The notes under the pieces are model-generated. The model was given only the letters and a program-made list of their open reading frames with translations. It ran no database searches and was not told the DNA's origin. From Chloroflexota bacterium (GTDB lineage: Bacteria > Chloroflexota > Anaerolineae > UBA1429), in NCBI GenBank assembly GCA_012515695.1, contig JAAYXX010000094.1, positions 1-21,938 on the forward strand: DNA of 21,938 bases. The letters are read 5' to 3'. This document shows, one piece after another, positions 14,577-21,938 of this stretch. Position numbers and translations under genes: made by a program. Every line of letters begins with the position of its first letter. The stretch's first letter is position 1.

Positions 14577-15652
14577 CAAACCAACCGCAGATTAGGGATC
14601 ACGTCCAGCGCCAGCGAGGAGCGCCTGCCGCCCAGGAAGCGATAGTAACCCGCCGCTCCCACCATCGCGGCGTTGTCCGTGCAAAAGCGAATGGGCGGGT
14701 AGCGCACAGGCACGCCCACGCGGCGCGACATCTCGGCGCGCAGCAGCTTGTTGGCCGCCACGCCCCCGGCCATGATTACCTGCGCTACGTGGAATTCCTC
14801 CGCGGCAAGGGCCGTTTTCTCCACCAGCGCGTCCACGACAGCGGCCTGAAAGCTGGCGGCAATGTCTGCCAGTGGCAACGCGGCCATGTTTTCCGGCGTA
14901 GCGTCCGCCAGCTTGGTGCCGTGGATTTGCACCTCAATCCCCTGTTCGCGCTGCAAGTCTTGCACCAGCCGCAGGACAGCCGTTTTCAGCCCGCTGAAGC
15001 TGAACTCGTACGTGCCGATACGTAGAGCGCGGGGCAGGCTAAACGCGGTGGGGTTGCCTTCCTGCGCGACGCGCTCGATGATCGGCCCGCCGGGATAGCC
15101 CAGCCCCAGCAAGCGCGCCACCTTGTCGAACGCTTCCCCGGCGGCGTCGTCAATGGTGCGGCCCAGCAGTTGGTAGTCGTCATGCTCGCGCATCAGAATC
15201 AGGTCAGTATGCCCGCCAGAGACGACCAGACAGACCAGGGGAAAAGAAGGCGGGGTAAAGGTCGCCTCGTCTTCGCCGGGGGGCAGCAGCCAGTTGGCAT
15301 AGACGTGCGCCTCGACATGGTTGACGCCCACCAGCGGCAGCCCCGTAGCCAGCGCCAGCCCCTTGGCGGCGTTGACCCCTACCAGCAGCGAACCCGCCAG
15401 CCCTGGCCCGTTGATCACGGCGATGGCGTCCAGGTCGTCCCAGTCTACGCTGGCATTCTCCAATGCCTGTCGGATGACGGGGGTGACGGAGAGGATATGC
15501 TGGCGCGAGGCCATTTCGGGAAACACGCCGCCATATTGTTGGTGCAGCTCGATCTGCGAGGACACCACGTTAGAAAGCACGAGGCGGCCATCCTGTACGA
15601 CGGCGGCCGCCGTTTCATCACACGAAGTCTCGATTGCGAAAATCTTGGTCAT
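14576..15652 (-). CDS. tsaD: tRNA N6-threonylcarbamoyladenosine transferase TsaD
   Basis: TsaD moves the threonylcarbamoyl group from TC-AMP to A37 of ANN-decoding tRNAs, together with TsaB/TsaE, which are not in the window. The 358 residues start MTKIFAIETSCDETAAAVV. The metal site is H112-VEA-H116, with phosphate and nucleotide motifs INGPGLAGSLLVG, VSGGHTDLILM, GEAFDKVARLLGLGYPGG, SFSGLKTAV and MAGGVAANKLLR; the C-terminal FCTDNAAMVGAAG carries the metal-binding Asp. ATG 15652 matches the family start; an in-frame TTG at 15667 lies upstream. It follows the PP2C/propeller gene by 43 nt. Confidence 0.96.
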   Translation of the reverse strand: MTKIFAIETSCDETAAAVVQDGRLVLSNVVSSQIELHQQYGGVFPEMASRQHILSVTPVIRQALENASVDWDDLDAIAVINGPGLAGSLLVGVNAAKGLALATGLPLVGVNHVEAHVYANWLLPPGEDEATFTPPSFPLVCLVVSGGHTDLILMREHDDYQLLGRTIDDAAGEAFDKVARLLGLGYPGGPIIERVAQEGNPTAFSLPRALRIGTYEFSFSGLKTAVLRLVQDLQREQGIEVQIHGTKLADATPENMAALPLADIAASFQAAVVDALVEKTALAAEEFHVAQVIMAGGVAANKLLRAEMSRRVGVPVRYPPIRFCTDNAAMVGAAGYYRFLGGRRSSLALDVIPNLRLV

Positions 15653-15695
15653 TCTATCCCATCCCAAGCCGGACGCCTGACATCCGGCGGTACGT

Positions 15696-18101
15696 TCAGC
15701 CCGGCTGGCTCCCCAGCGCGGGGAGTTCCGCCAGCCAGAGAGACTGACCGCTCAAGATGAACATGCGCCCGCGCTCTTCATCGACATACAGCCCGCGCAG
15801 CTTTTGCATCTGCGACTCGCCCAGATTGGCCTGGAATTGGCGCACGAAATTGCCATTCTTGTCGAACTGGACAATCCGCTCATTGCCCGCGTCCGTCACA
15901 TACACATAGCCCTCGCCGTCCGGCTCTTGCGGGCCAGACACGAAAATCGTGGTCGGGCTACGCATGGGGGTAGGCAGGCTGGCCATGTTGAAGGGTTGCG
16001 GCTCCCCGTTCAGCAACTTGACGATGCGGCCATCGGCAAATAGCAGGTAGAGGTTGCCGTCAATAGCCATGTCCACCGCGCCGGTGAGGTCTATGTCCAG
16101 TTGGCGATCCAGATAATCCGACGGGGGCGTGGTGTAGGCGTTGTCCGTCGGCACGTATTTCAGGATGCGGCCCAGCAGGGGGTCGAGCACGTACAGGTTG
16201 CCAAAGTAGCTGGCGATGGCCTGGGGCTTGAGCCAGATGTCGCTATCGGCCACGGGCAGCACGTCAATCCCCTGTTGCGGGTCGTAGGAGAGCAGCACGC
16301 CCGTGCGCTCTAGCATGACGAGCGATTCAGCCGTGCGTTGTCCGCCGGCCTTCATCCATGCCAGATCAACCATATCCCCCAGCGTGACGCCTCCCCGCAG
16401 CTCTCCCTTTTGCGCCAGGATGGGGCTGCTCTCCACCGGCTGCAAGGCGTCGCCCACATCGTTCAGCATGTACTTGTAGATGCGGTCGCTGCCCCGGTTG
16501 AGCAGGTAGACGTCTATGCCGTGGATGACGATGCGCGTCGAGTCGGTGGTAGAGGTAGCGTCATCTTCCAGGTCGGTGAGTTGCCAAAAGTGGTACAGCC
16601 GATACACATTGTCGATCTCGTCCAGCTTGCGGCGGATGCGTCGGCCCAGCGCCGTGAGGGTCTCGTCGGCGGGTTCCATAGCCAGCCCTTCCTCGGTCAT
16701 TGCCAGGGCTTCATACAGCCCTTGTCTGACGGCGTTCTGGTCTTGCATGTTGACCGCTGTGTCATAGGCGGTCTGGGCCTCAATTTTGAGATCATTAAAG
16801 TGGCCGTATCTGGCCCGCTCGTATTGCACCCGTGTGGTGATGACGATCATCAGCATGACCAACGGGATGGCCAGAGCCACAGCGACCAGGGCGCGCCCAC
16901 TCAGCGAGAGCGCATTGCCCCGGCTTGCCGGTTCGGGGTTGGCGGGTCGTTCTGGCAAAGCATCAGGGAGTACGCGCATCAGGAACTCCTGTGTGCCCTG
17001 GCGGAGCCTGGAAGCTCCTTCGCTCAGGTTCTCTTTGAACTGACTCAGATTGACAAGAGGTTGCCTCGCAGGTTGCGGCGATTCCTGCACCTCTTCCCAG
17101 TCCGCTTCTTCCCAATCGTCCTCGTCGTCGGCGATGCCATCTGCTACAGCAGCGCCGTCTGCTACAGTGGCGTCGGGCGCTGACGCGGGTTTGGGGGCGA
17201 AAGGGAACGGCGGCGACGTCGCTTCAACAGGCTCGGGTGGAGTGAACGGGCTGGCGAATGGCGGCGCTGTGCGTGGCGCGGCGCTATCCGGCTCCGGCGG
17301 CTGGAAGGGCGGCGACTCGGGCGGGTCGGGGCGCGCCTCGCGTGTCCTGAACGGCGCGGCAAAGGACAAAGGCGGCTTGTTCGCGGACGGCTGCGCTCCC
17401 GCGCTCTGAATAAGGATGACGTCAACATCCTGGCCGTTGGTAACGGCGTGAATGCGCTCGGCGATTGGCCTGCTATCGGAGCTATCCACCACCTGCAACA
17501 GCCCTTGCGGGGTTGTGATGCGTCCCAGCGACGTGCTGGAAAGGACTAGCGCATCCCCCGGAGATAGCGTCAGGTGGTACAGATTCGGCTCAATATCCCG
17601 GCGCAAGCCCGCGGGCGGCTCCCGGTTCAGGTCAAAAGCCCCTGGGTCCGCGCTGCGTAGCCAGACCGACTCGGCGGGATAGCGGGTCACATCTCCCTGA
17701 TGGATATGGCTGACCAGGGAGGGGCCGAGTTGGCCGATGTACACGTCTTCGTCGCGGATCACAAGGCACCCCAGCCCTGCAAAGGTGCGATGCTCGCTAT
17801 CTGCCCGCAGGTTGCTCTCGAAAAGCGACTCGTTTGCCGCCATCAGGGCCGCCCGCAGGCCGCGAGTGATGCTGCCCGACACGCTGTAGTAGCTGTCGGT
17901 GATGGTCTGGATAAGCTGGTTGTAGAGCGAATCGCCCAAGACGCTTCGGGAAGGGGTCTCGATCAGAATGTAGAGGTTGCCGCGGCTCGACCGCGAGCGA
18001 TGAGCCGAGACATCCACCACACTCATGTTCGCTGGATGTGCCTGCCAATTGCCAGCTTGATTGCTGAAAAGGTCTATTTCTAGCTTGATTTTATCATCCA
18101 T
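15696..18101 (-). CDS. Membrane protein with degenerate PP2C-like domain and beta-propeller
   Basis: The protein is 801 residues. Residues about 1-245 resemble a PP2C/SpoIIE-type phosphatase fold (NLYILIETPSRSVLGDSLYN, TFAGLGCLVIRDEDVYIGQLG, LSPGDALVLSSTSL), but the acidic metal-binding DG motifs are not visible, so it is probably inactive. A Pro/Ala-rich linker (about 250-330) ends in an acidic patch DDEDDWEEADWEE. One TM helix lies at about 402-424. A helical stretch (about 430-490) leads to an NHL-like propeller (about 500-801; GNLYVLDPLLGRILKYVP, GYVYVTDAGNERIVQFDKNG). Topology puts the phosphatase-like part in the cytosol and the propeller outside. The SD AAGAGGT (18113-18107) sets the ATG. 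The gene lies between guaA and tsaD. Function is unknown; relay of an external signal is a guess. Confidence 0.8.
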   Translation of the reverse strand: MDDKIKLEIDLFSNQAGNWQAHPANMSVVDVSAHRSRSSRGNLYILIETPSRSVLGDSLYNQLIQTITDSYYSVSGSITRGLRAALMAANESLFESNLRADSEHRTFAGLGCLVIRDEDVYIGQLGPSLVSHIHQGDVTRYPAESVWLRSADPGAFDLNREPPAGLRRDIEPNLYHLTLSPGDALVLSSTSLGRITTPQGLLQVVDSSDSRPIAERIHAVTNGQDVDVILIQSAGAQPSANKPPLSFAAPFRTREARPDPPESPPFQPPEPDSAAPRTAPPFASPFTPPEPVEATSPPFPFAPKPASAPDATVADGAAVADGIADDEDDWEEADWEEVQESPQPARQPLVNLSQFKENLSEGASRLRQGTQEFLMRVLPDALPERPANPEPASRGNALSLSGRALVAVALAIPLVMLMIVITTRVQYERARYGHFNDLKIEAQTAYDTAVNMQDQNAVRQGLYEALAMTEEGLAMEPADETLTALGRRIRRKLDEIDNVYRLYHFWQLTDLEDDATSTTDSTRIVIHGIDVYLLNRGSDRIYKYMLNDVGDALQPVESSPILAQKGELRGGVTLGDMVDLAWMKAGGQRTAESLVMLERTGVLLSYDPQQGIDVLPVADSDIWLKPQAIASYFGNLYVLDPLLGRILKYVPTDNAYTTPPSDYLDRQLDIDLTGAVDMAIDGNLYLLFADGRIVKLLNGEPQPFNMASLPTPMRSPTTIFVSGPQEPDGEGYVYVTDAGNERIVQFDKNGNFVRQFQANLGESQMQKLRGLYVDEERGRMFILSGQSLWLAELPALGSQPG

Positions 18102-18177
18102 GCCGGACCTCTTGGCGTTACACCTGCATTGGAAACGTTTGGGCCGCCTTCCAGGCTACGGTACTGCTTTGCCGGAG

Positions 18178-19740
18178 CTATTCCCACTCGATAGTAGCCG
18201 GGGGCTTGCTGGAAATATCGTACACGACGCGGTTTACACCGGCGACTTGATTCACGATTCGGTTGGAAATACGAGCGAGCACCTCGTAGGGGATGCGCGC
18301 CCAATCGGCGGTCATGGCGTCCTCGCTGGTGACAGCGCGCACGGCCACCACATTGGCATAGGTGCGCCCATCACCCATGACCCCCACCGTACGCAATGGG
18401 GTGAGCACGGCAAAGTATTGCCAGATGTCTTGCGCCAGCCCGGCAGCCTCGATTTCTTGGCGGACGATGACGTCTGCCTCACGCAGGACATCCAGGCTCT
18501 CGCGGGTGACCTCGCCCAAAATCCGCACGGCCAGTCCAGGGCCGGGGAAGGGAGGGCGATACACCATCTCATCGGGCAGGCCCAGCGCCGAACCTACCTG
18601 GCGCACTTCGTCTTTGAACAGGAAGCGCAACGGCTCGATGAGCTGCATGCGCATATTCTCTGGCAAGCCGCCCACGTTATGGTGGGTCTTGATCTTGGCC
18701 GCCGATTTGGTAGCGGGGGTGGCGCTCTCGATTACGTCGGGGTAGAGCGTGCCCTGCGCCAAAAAGTCCACCCGCCCCAGCTTGTGCGCCTCTTCCTCGA
18801 ATACGGCGACAAACTCGCGCCCGATGATCTTGCGCTTTTCTTCCGGGTCGGTCACCCCGGCCAGCGCGCTCAAGAAGCGGTCGGTGGCGTCTACAAAGAT
18901 CAGGTTGCCGCCCAGATAGCGCCGGAAGCGGGCCATATTTTCCTCGGCCTCACCCTTGCGTAACAGGCCATTGTTCACAAACACCGACGTCAACTGGTTC
19001 CCTACCGCCTGGCTGACCAGCTTGGCGACGACGCTGGAATCAACTCCGCCCGAGATGGCGCAGAGCACCTGTCCGTCGCCCACCTGGGCGCGAATGGCGG
19101 CAATACTCTCCTCGATGAAGGAACCTGCCGTCCAATCCCCGTGACAGCCGCAGATGCGCAGACAGAAATTGCGCAGGATGTCCATGCCGCGCCGCGTATG
19201 GGCCACCTCCGGGTGGAATTGCAGCCCGTAGAACCGCCGCTGCTCGTCGGCCATAGCGGCGGTGGGCGAGTTATCCGAATGGGCCAACGGCGCGAACCCT
19301 GGCGGCAGCGCCTCCAACCGGTCCCCGTGGCTCATCCAGACATCCAGGGGAGCGGGCAACCCCTCGAATAGCGGCGAGGAACCATTATCAACGAATACCT
19401 GCGCCGGGCCGTATTCTCTGCTTTGTGAGGGCGCGACCACGCCGCCCAGGGAGTGCCCCAATAGCTGCATGCCGTAGCAGATGCCCAACACCGGCACACC
19501 GCGCGCAACGAGATGCGGGGCCAACGTCGGCGCGCCTGGTTCATAGACGCTGCTGGGGCCACCGGAGAGGATAATGCCTCGCGGGGCCAGGGCGTCAATC
19601 TGCTCGGCAGGAGCATCCCAGGGCAGCATTTCACAATAAACCTGGCATTCCCGCACCCGTCGGGTGATCAACTGGCTATATTGCGACCCGTAATCTATGA
19701 CAACAATGGTTTCTCGAATTGATTGGGGATGGTGATCCAC
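18178..19740 (-). CDS. guaA: GMP synthase (glutamine-hydrolysing)
   Basis: GuaA makes GMP from XMP, ATP and glutamine, the last step of guanine nucleotide synthesis. The 520 residues contain the class I amidotransferase domain with nucleophile C88 (GICYGMQLLG) and H176/E178 (LQFHPEVAHT), the ATP pyrophosphatase P-loop SGGVDSS (230-236), and the C-terminal dimerization domain ending KPPATIEWE. All catalytic residues are present. The start is GTG at 19740, with a modest AGCAGGT upstream. The promoter at 19866-19894 would give a leader of about 120 nt, in which I recognise no purine riboswitch. Confidence 0.97.
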   Translation of the reverse strand: MDHHPQSIRETIVVIDYGSQYSQLITRRVRECQVYCEMLPWDAPAEQIDALAPRGIILSGGPSSVYEPGAPTLAPHLVARGVPVLGICYGMQLLGHSLGGVVAPSQSREYGPAQVFVDNGSSPLFEGLPAPLDVWMSHGDRLEALPPGFAPLAHSDNSPTAAMADEQRRFYGLQFHPEVAHTRRGMDILRNFCLRICGCHGDWTAGSFIEESIAAIRAQVGDGQVLCAISGGVDSSVVAKLVSQAVGNQLTSVFVNNGLLRKGEAEENMARFRRYLGGNLIFVDATDRFLSALAGVTDPEEKRKIIGREFVAVFEEEAHKLGRVDFLAQGTLYPDVIESATPATKSAAKIKTHHNVGGLPENMRMQLIEPLRFLFKDEVRQVGSALGLPDEMVYRPPFPGPGLAVRILGEVTRESLDVLREADVIVRQEIEAAGLAQDIWQYFAVLTPLRTVGVMGDGRTYANVVAVRAVTSEDAMTADWARIPYEVLARISNRIVNQVAGVNRVVYDISSKPPATIEWE

Positions 19741-19865
19741 TGATACCTGCTATCTCGTATGCTGGGCAATGCTCTGTTCTACCCTGGTGCGAGCGATTGG
19801 CCGTTTTGTAAGCCCGCTCCAGTAGCCTGAACCGCATTATACACAGTATTAACCTCGTTACGGAG

Positions 19866-19894
19866 ATTATACCGCCGAAGGTTCCTTTTCGCAA
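19866..19894 (-). promoter_or_regulatory. Sigma70-type promoter for guaA
   Basis: Read on the minus strand, the -35 box TTGCGA (19894-19889) is followed by a 17-nt spacer and the perfect -10 box TATAAT (19871-19866). A second TATAAT (19841-19836) lies 30 nt downstream and may be an additional start site. Transcription would begin near 19859. Confidence 0.7.
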
Positions 19895-19930
19895 GTGAAC
19901 TGGTCCTGGAAGGGAAAGCCGCGCCAGGGT

Positions 19931-20011
19931 TTGGATCGCCGGTATCCCTGGCGGCTGTTGCCGATGCGCCATGCTGCCGGACGAAAATTCGTCCGCGTGC
20001 GTGGTCCAATT
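19931..20011. repeat. Dispersed palindromic element, degenerate long copy
   Basis: It begins TTGGATCGCCGGTATCCCTGG (core hairpin-like unit 19938-19955, GCCGGTATCCCTGGCGGC) and ends GGTCCAATT (20003-20011), the same ends and left hairpin type as the element at 4520-4582. The interior differs and carries its own stem CGGACGAA-AA-TTCGTCCG (19978-19995). It lies between the stop of the small membrane-protein gene and the guaA promoter. Confidence 0.6.
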
Positions 20012-20012
20012 T

Positions 20013-20531
20013 TCAGGGTCGCCGGAACCGCCGATAGGCAAGGCTGGCGACGATGCCCAGCAGCACGCCTCCGATAATGGTGGGGTCGCGCCAGGCGAAT
20101 ATCTTGAGATAGGCCACTTCCAACAGGACCAGCCCGGCGGTGATGCGGACGAGGGTGCTGCTGGTGGCGAGCAGCGCGTAGGTCAGAAACAGGGCGTGCC
20201 CAGAGATCAGCGGGACGGGGCAGACGGCGCGCAACAGCGACAACCCCACGACGAGCTTTTCGATCAGCCGTTGGCGGGGGGTGAGTGTGGGCCACGGTTC
20301 CGAGCGCTCTAGCACGTGCGCCACAAAAGGGACGCCAATGGGGACAAAGTAATAGAGCAGATACCACTCGGTATCTCCTTCGAACGCCAGCACGATACCT
20401 CCGGCGAACAACAGCGTGGCCAACAGGGAGACGCCCAGTACTGCCAGGGGGCGGGCGCGCACATGGGCCACCAGGCGGCGCAGCCGGGCGACGCGCTGCG
20501 ACCCAGGGGAAGGGCGAGATTCAACTTGCAT
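20013..20531 (-). CDS. Small multi-pass membrane protein, faintly PAP2-like
   Basis: The 172-residue protein has a basic N-terminus (RVARLRRLVAHVRARP) and about five TM helices. The order of residues in the second half (RAVCPVPLISGHALF, then a helix, then DPTIIGGVLLGIVAS) recalls the P-SGH and D-x4-G motifs of PAP2 lipid phosphatases, but the catalytic His of the third motif and the KX6RP motif are not clear. It may be a divergent or inactive member, or unrelated. The ATG at 20531 has no strong SD. A promoter with 17-nt spacing lies about 80 nt upstream at 20609-20637. It is transcribed toward guaA. Confidence 0.6.
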   Translation of the reverse strand: MQVESRPSPGSQRVARLRRLVAHVRARPLAVLGVSLLATLLFAGGIVLAFEGDTEWYLLYYFVPIGVPFVAHVLERSEPWPTLTPRQRLIEKLVVGLSLLRAVCPVPLISGHALFLTYALLATSSTLVRITAGLVLLEVAYLKIFAWRDPTIIGGVLLGIVASLAYRRFRRP

Positions 20532-20608
20532 TTACCGTAACATCCATGCTTGTGGTTTGTTCAAGACGCTTGCCCACCATTTTTGTGCTTGTATTTGTGA
20601 GTGCGGGG

Positions 20609-20637
20609 ATTGTATCCCGCTTGATGGGCGATTGCAA
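20609..20637 (-). promoter_or_regulatory. Sigma70-like promoter for the small membrane-protein gene
   Basis: On the minus strand the -35 box TTGCAA (20637-20632), a 17-nt spacer and the -10 box TACAAT (20614-20609) fit the consensus at 4/6 and 5/6. The start codon at 20531 would be about 70 nt after the transcription start. Confidence 0.55.
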
Positions 20638-20682
20638 GTCAGACGATGCGCGGAAAGCGGGCGCCGAAGGCGGGCGCGAAAG

Positions 20683-20706
20683 GCGGGGCAGTGTATGCTG
20701 CCCCGC
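20683..20706 (-). terminator. Terminator-like hairpin after the sugar-binding protein gene
   Basis: A perfect 9-bp stem GCGGGGCAG (20683-20691) / CTGCCCCGC (20698-20706) has a 6-nt loop, 27 nt past the stop codon at 20733. On the minus strand it is followed only by CTTTCG, a short T-run, so termination may be partial or factor-assisted. Confidence 0.6.
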
Positions 20707-20732
20707 TCGCTTGCGGACGGTAGGCGAAGGAA

Positions 20733-21938
20733 CTACTTGGTTGCCTTCCACTCGTCAACCTGACGCTGCACCTCGGCCAGCACCTTTTCCGCGCCAGCGT
20801 TGATCAGTGCGTCGATATAAGCAGGGATGGCCTTCTCCAGATCGACCAGCCCGTTTACCATGTCCGAGAACTCGGCGCTTGCCGCTGATAGTTCGGCGAT
20901 CTCGTTCTTGATCGGATCGGTATCCAGGGCAAAGCCCAGCAGCACCGACGGCACAGAGGCATCGTTGATCTTGCGGGTCTCTTCCCACGCCCCGACCTGC
21001 TCCGGGTCGACATAGTAGGCGTTGAACTGGTCGCCGAATTCCCAGTCGGTGTTGGGGTTGTAGGGATGGGTCTCGGCGACTACACCCTCGGGGAAAGCGA
21101 TGACCTCTTTCTCCTTATCTGCCCACACCCAGTGCTTGCCCTCGATACCCTTGCATAGCAGGTTGTAGAAGGGCTTGTCGGTGTTGACCAGTTCCATGTA
21201 GCGCATGCAGGCTTCCAGGCTGGAGGTCTGCTTGTTCACGCCGGTCATGGTCGCAATGATGCCGCCGGTGGTCAGCAAGCAGGGGTCTTCGATGATGGTC
21301 GAGATGTACATACGGCCAGTGTACGCCTTGCGTTCGGCGCCTCCGCCCGGCTTGGCACAGTGGAACACATAGCCATACTTGCCCGCGTTGACGGCGGCCT
21401 GCTTGGCGGCGTCGGGCACGAGTTCCTTGTCCGTGTAGCCCGCCTGATTCCACCGGCGGCTCAACTCCATGCACTGCCTCCATTCGGGTATATCCCACAG
21501 GTGGCGGAGCTTGATTTCCTCGTCATCATAGTAGGTTGCGCCATAGGAGGGCGCGCCGTCGACCTTCCAGTAGGTGGACCACCAAAAGTATGTCGTCTCT
21601 GAGGGGATTACCTGGCCGCCTTCGCCTTCCAGAATCTGGTCGTTGAACGGCTCCATGTCCTCGATCTTTTTGATGGTAGACAGGTCGAGGCCATACTTTT
21701 GGGCCAGGTCCTCGCGAACGATGGGACCAAACGCAGAGGGAACAATCTGCTGATTCACGCCTGCATAGATGCGGCCGCCTACCTTGGGAGCTAGCCAGAT
21801 GCCCGGGTTGAGGCCGCCATAGTACTTGGGTGCCCACTGCGGCAGAGCGTCCGTGAGATCGGCCAGCACGCCGTTCTTGACCTTGACATAGTAGGGGTTG
21901 GCCCAGTTGGAGGTAAAGCACAGGTCGTACTTTTCCCC
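20733..21938 (-). CDS. Extracellular solute-binding protein (ABC sugar uptake, DUF3502-type), 5' end outside window
   Basis: The visible part is 401 residues and the frame runs to the window edge (GEKYDLCFTSNWANPYYVKV), so signal peptide and start are missing. It is the substrate-binding component of a carbohydrate ABC transporter, family 1 fold, acting outside the membrane. Aromatic-rich binding-site stretches (YFWWSTYWKVDG, GKHWVWAD) are present. The last about 70 residues (SVLLGFALDTDPIKNEIAELSAASAEF to the end VLAEVQRQVDEWKATK) have the DUF3502 pattern of LipO-like lipoproteins. The permease genes are not in the window; they may lie elsewhere in this cluster. The ligand is unknown, probably an oligosaccharide or glycoside. 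Confidence 0.85.
   Translation of the reverse strand, partial: GEKYDLCFTSNWANPYYVKVKNGVLADLTDALPQWAPKYYGGLNPGIWLAPKVGGRIYAGVNQQIVPSAFGPIVREDLAQKYGLDLSTIKKIEDMEPFNDQILEGEGGQVIPSETTYFWWSTYWKVDGAPSYGATYYDDEEIKLRHLWDIPEWRQCMELSRRWNQAGYTDKELVPDAAKQAAVNAGKYGYVFHCAKPGGGAERKAYTGRMYISTIIEDPCLLTTGGIIATMTGVNKQTSSLEACMRYMELVNTDKPFYNLLCKGIEGKHWVWADKEKEVIAFPEGVVAETHPYNPNTDWEFGDQFNAYYVDPEQVGAWEETRKINDASVPSVLLGFALDTDPIKNEIAELSAASAEFSDMVNGLVDLEKAIPAYIDALINAGAEKVLAEVQRQVDEWKATK

Noticed and set aside
15668..15688. Terminator between the PP2C/propeller gene and tsaD
   Set aside because: Only a 6-bp GCCGGA/TCCGGC stem with a 9-nt loop and no T-run on the minus strand.
19741..19860. Guanine/purine riboswitch in the guaA leader
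   Set aside because: I could not find the conserved purine-aptamer loops or a convincing three-helix junction.

Overview
The window is GC-rich bacterial DNA with densely packed genes, many alternative (GTG/TTG) start candidates and several dispersed hairpin repeats in the gaps. The gene mix suggests a member of the Chloroflexota, most likely Anaerolineae. That mix includes a bacterial mevalonate kinase, an Ig-domain extracellular C-terminus, an InhA-like lipoprotein peptidase, a PP2C-like/membrane/beta-propeller protein, a DUF3502-type sugar-binding protein and SelA. This taxonomic placement is inference from gene families, not from a marker-gene tree.

Left part, plus strand (1-10352). The 3' end of an Ig-like extracellular protein is closed by a textbook intrinsic terminator. 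A consensus promoter at 648-676 follows, and then a run of co-directional genes: a DmeF-type metal efflux transporter, mevalonate kinase, a small LiaI/LiaF-like membrane protein, a GT4 glycosyltransferase and a WecG/TagA-type glycosyltransferase. Next comes the most striking block, four closely spaced genes at 5385-10352. (a) A signal-peptide and membrane-anchored DUF2207-like protein ends in a tail of about 50 residues built from repeated CHSAC units, with 13 Cys and 11 His. (b) A PqqD-domain/radical SAM/SPASM maturase starts immediately after it, in the same reading frame, separated by a single TAG. (c) A long cytosolic coiled-coil protein of unknown function follows. (d) Last is a small membrane protein with a winged-helix-like segment and a zinc ribbon. 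I read this as a candidate, possibly undescribed, RiPP-like system in which a radical SAM enzyme modifies the Cys-repeat tail of a membrane protein.

Middle (10353-14273). About 350 nt of back-to-back hairpins, made of several repeat families, runs into the signal peptide of an InhA/M6-like secreted metallopeptidase. That gene converges on and overlaps selA (minus strand) by 30 nt. Another repeat cluster lies upstream of selA.

Right part, minus strand (14274-21938). Transcription runs leftward. From right to left the genes are a 5'-truncated sugar-binding lipoprotein-like protein with a terminator-like hairpin, a small multi-pass membrane protein, guaA with a good sigma70 promoter, a degenerate PP2C/propeller membrane protein, tsaD, and an alkyltransferase-like DNA repair protein coupled to tsaD by a TGATG overlap. 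guaA through the alkyltransferase-like gene could be one transcript.

No tRNA, rRNA, CRISPR array, transposase or integrase was seen.
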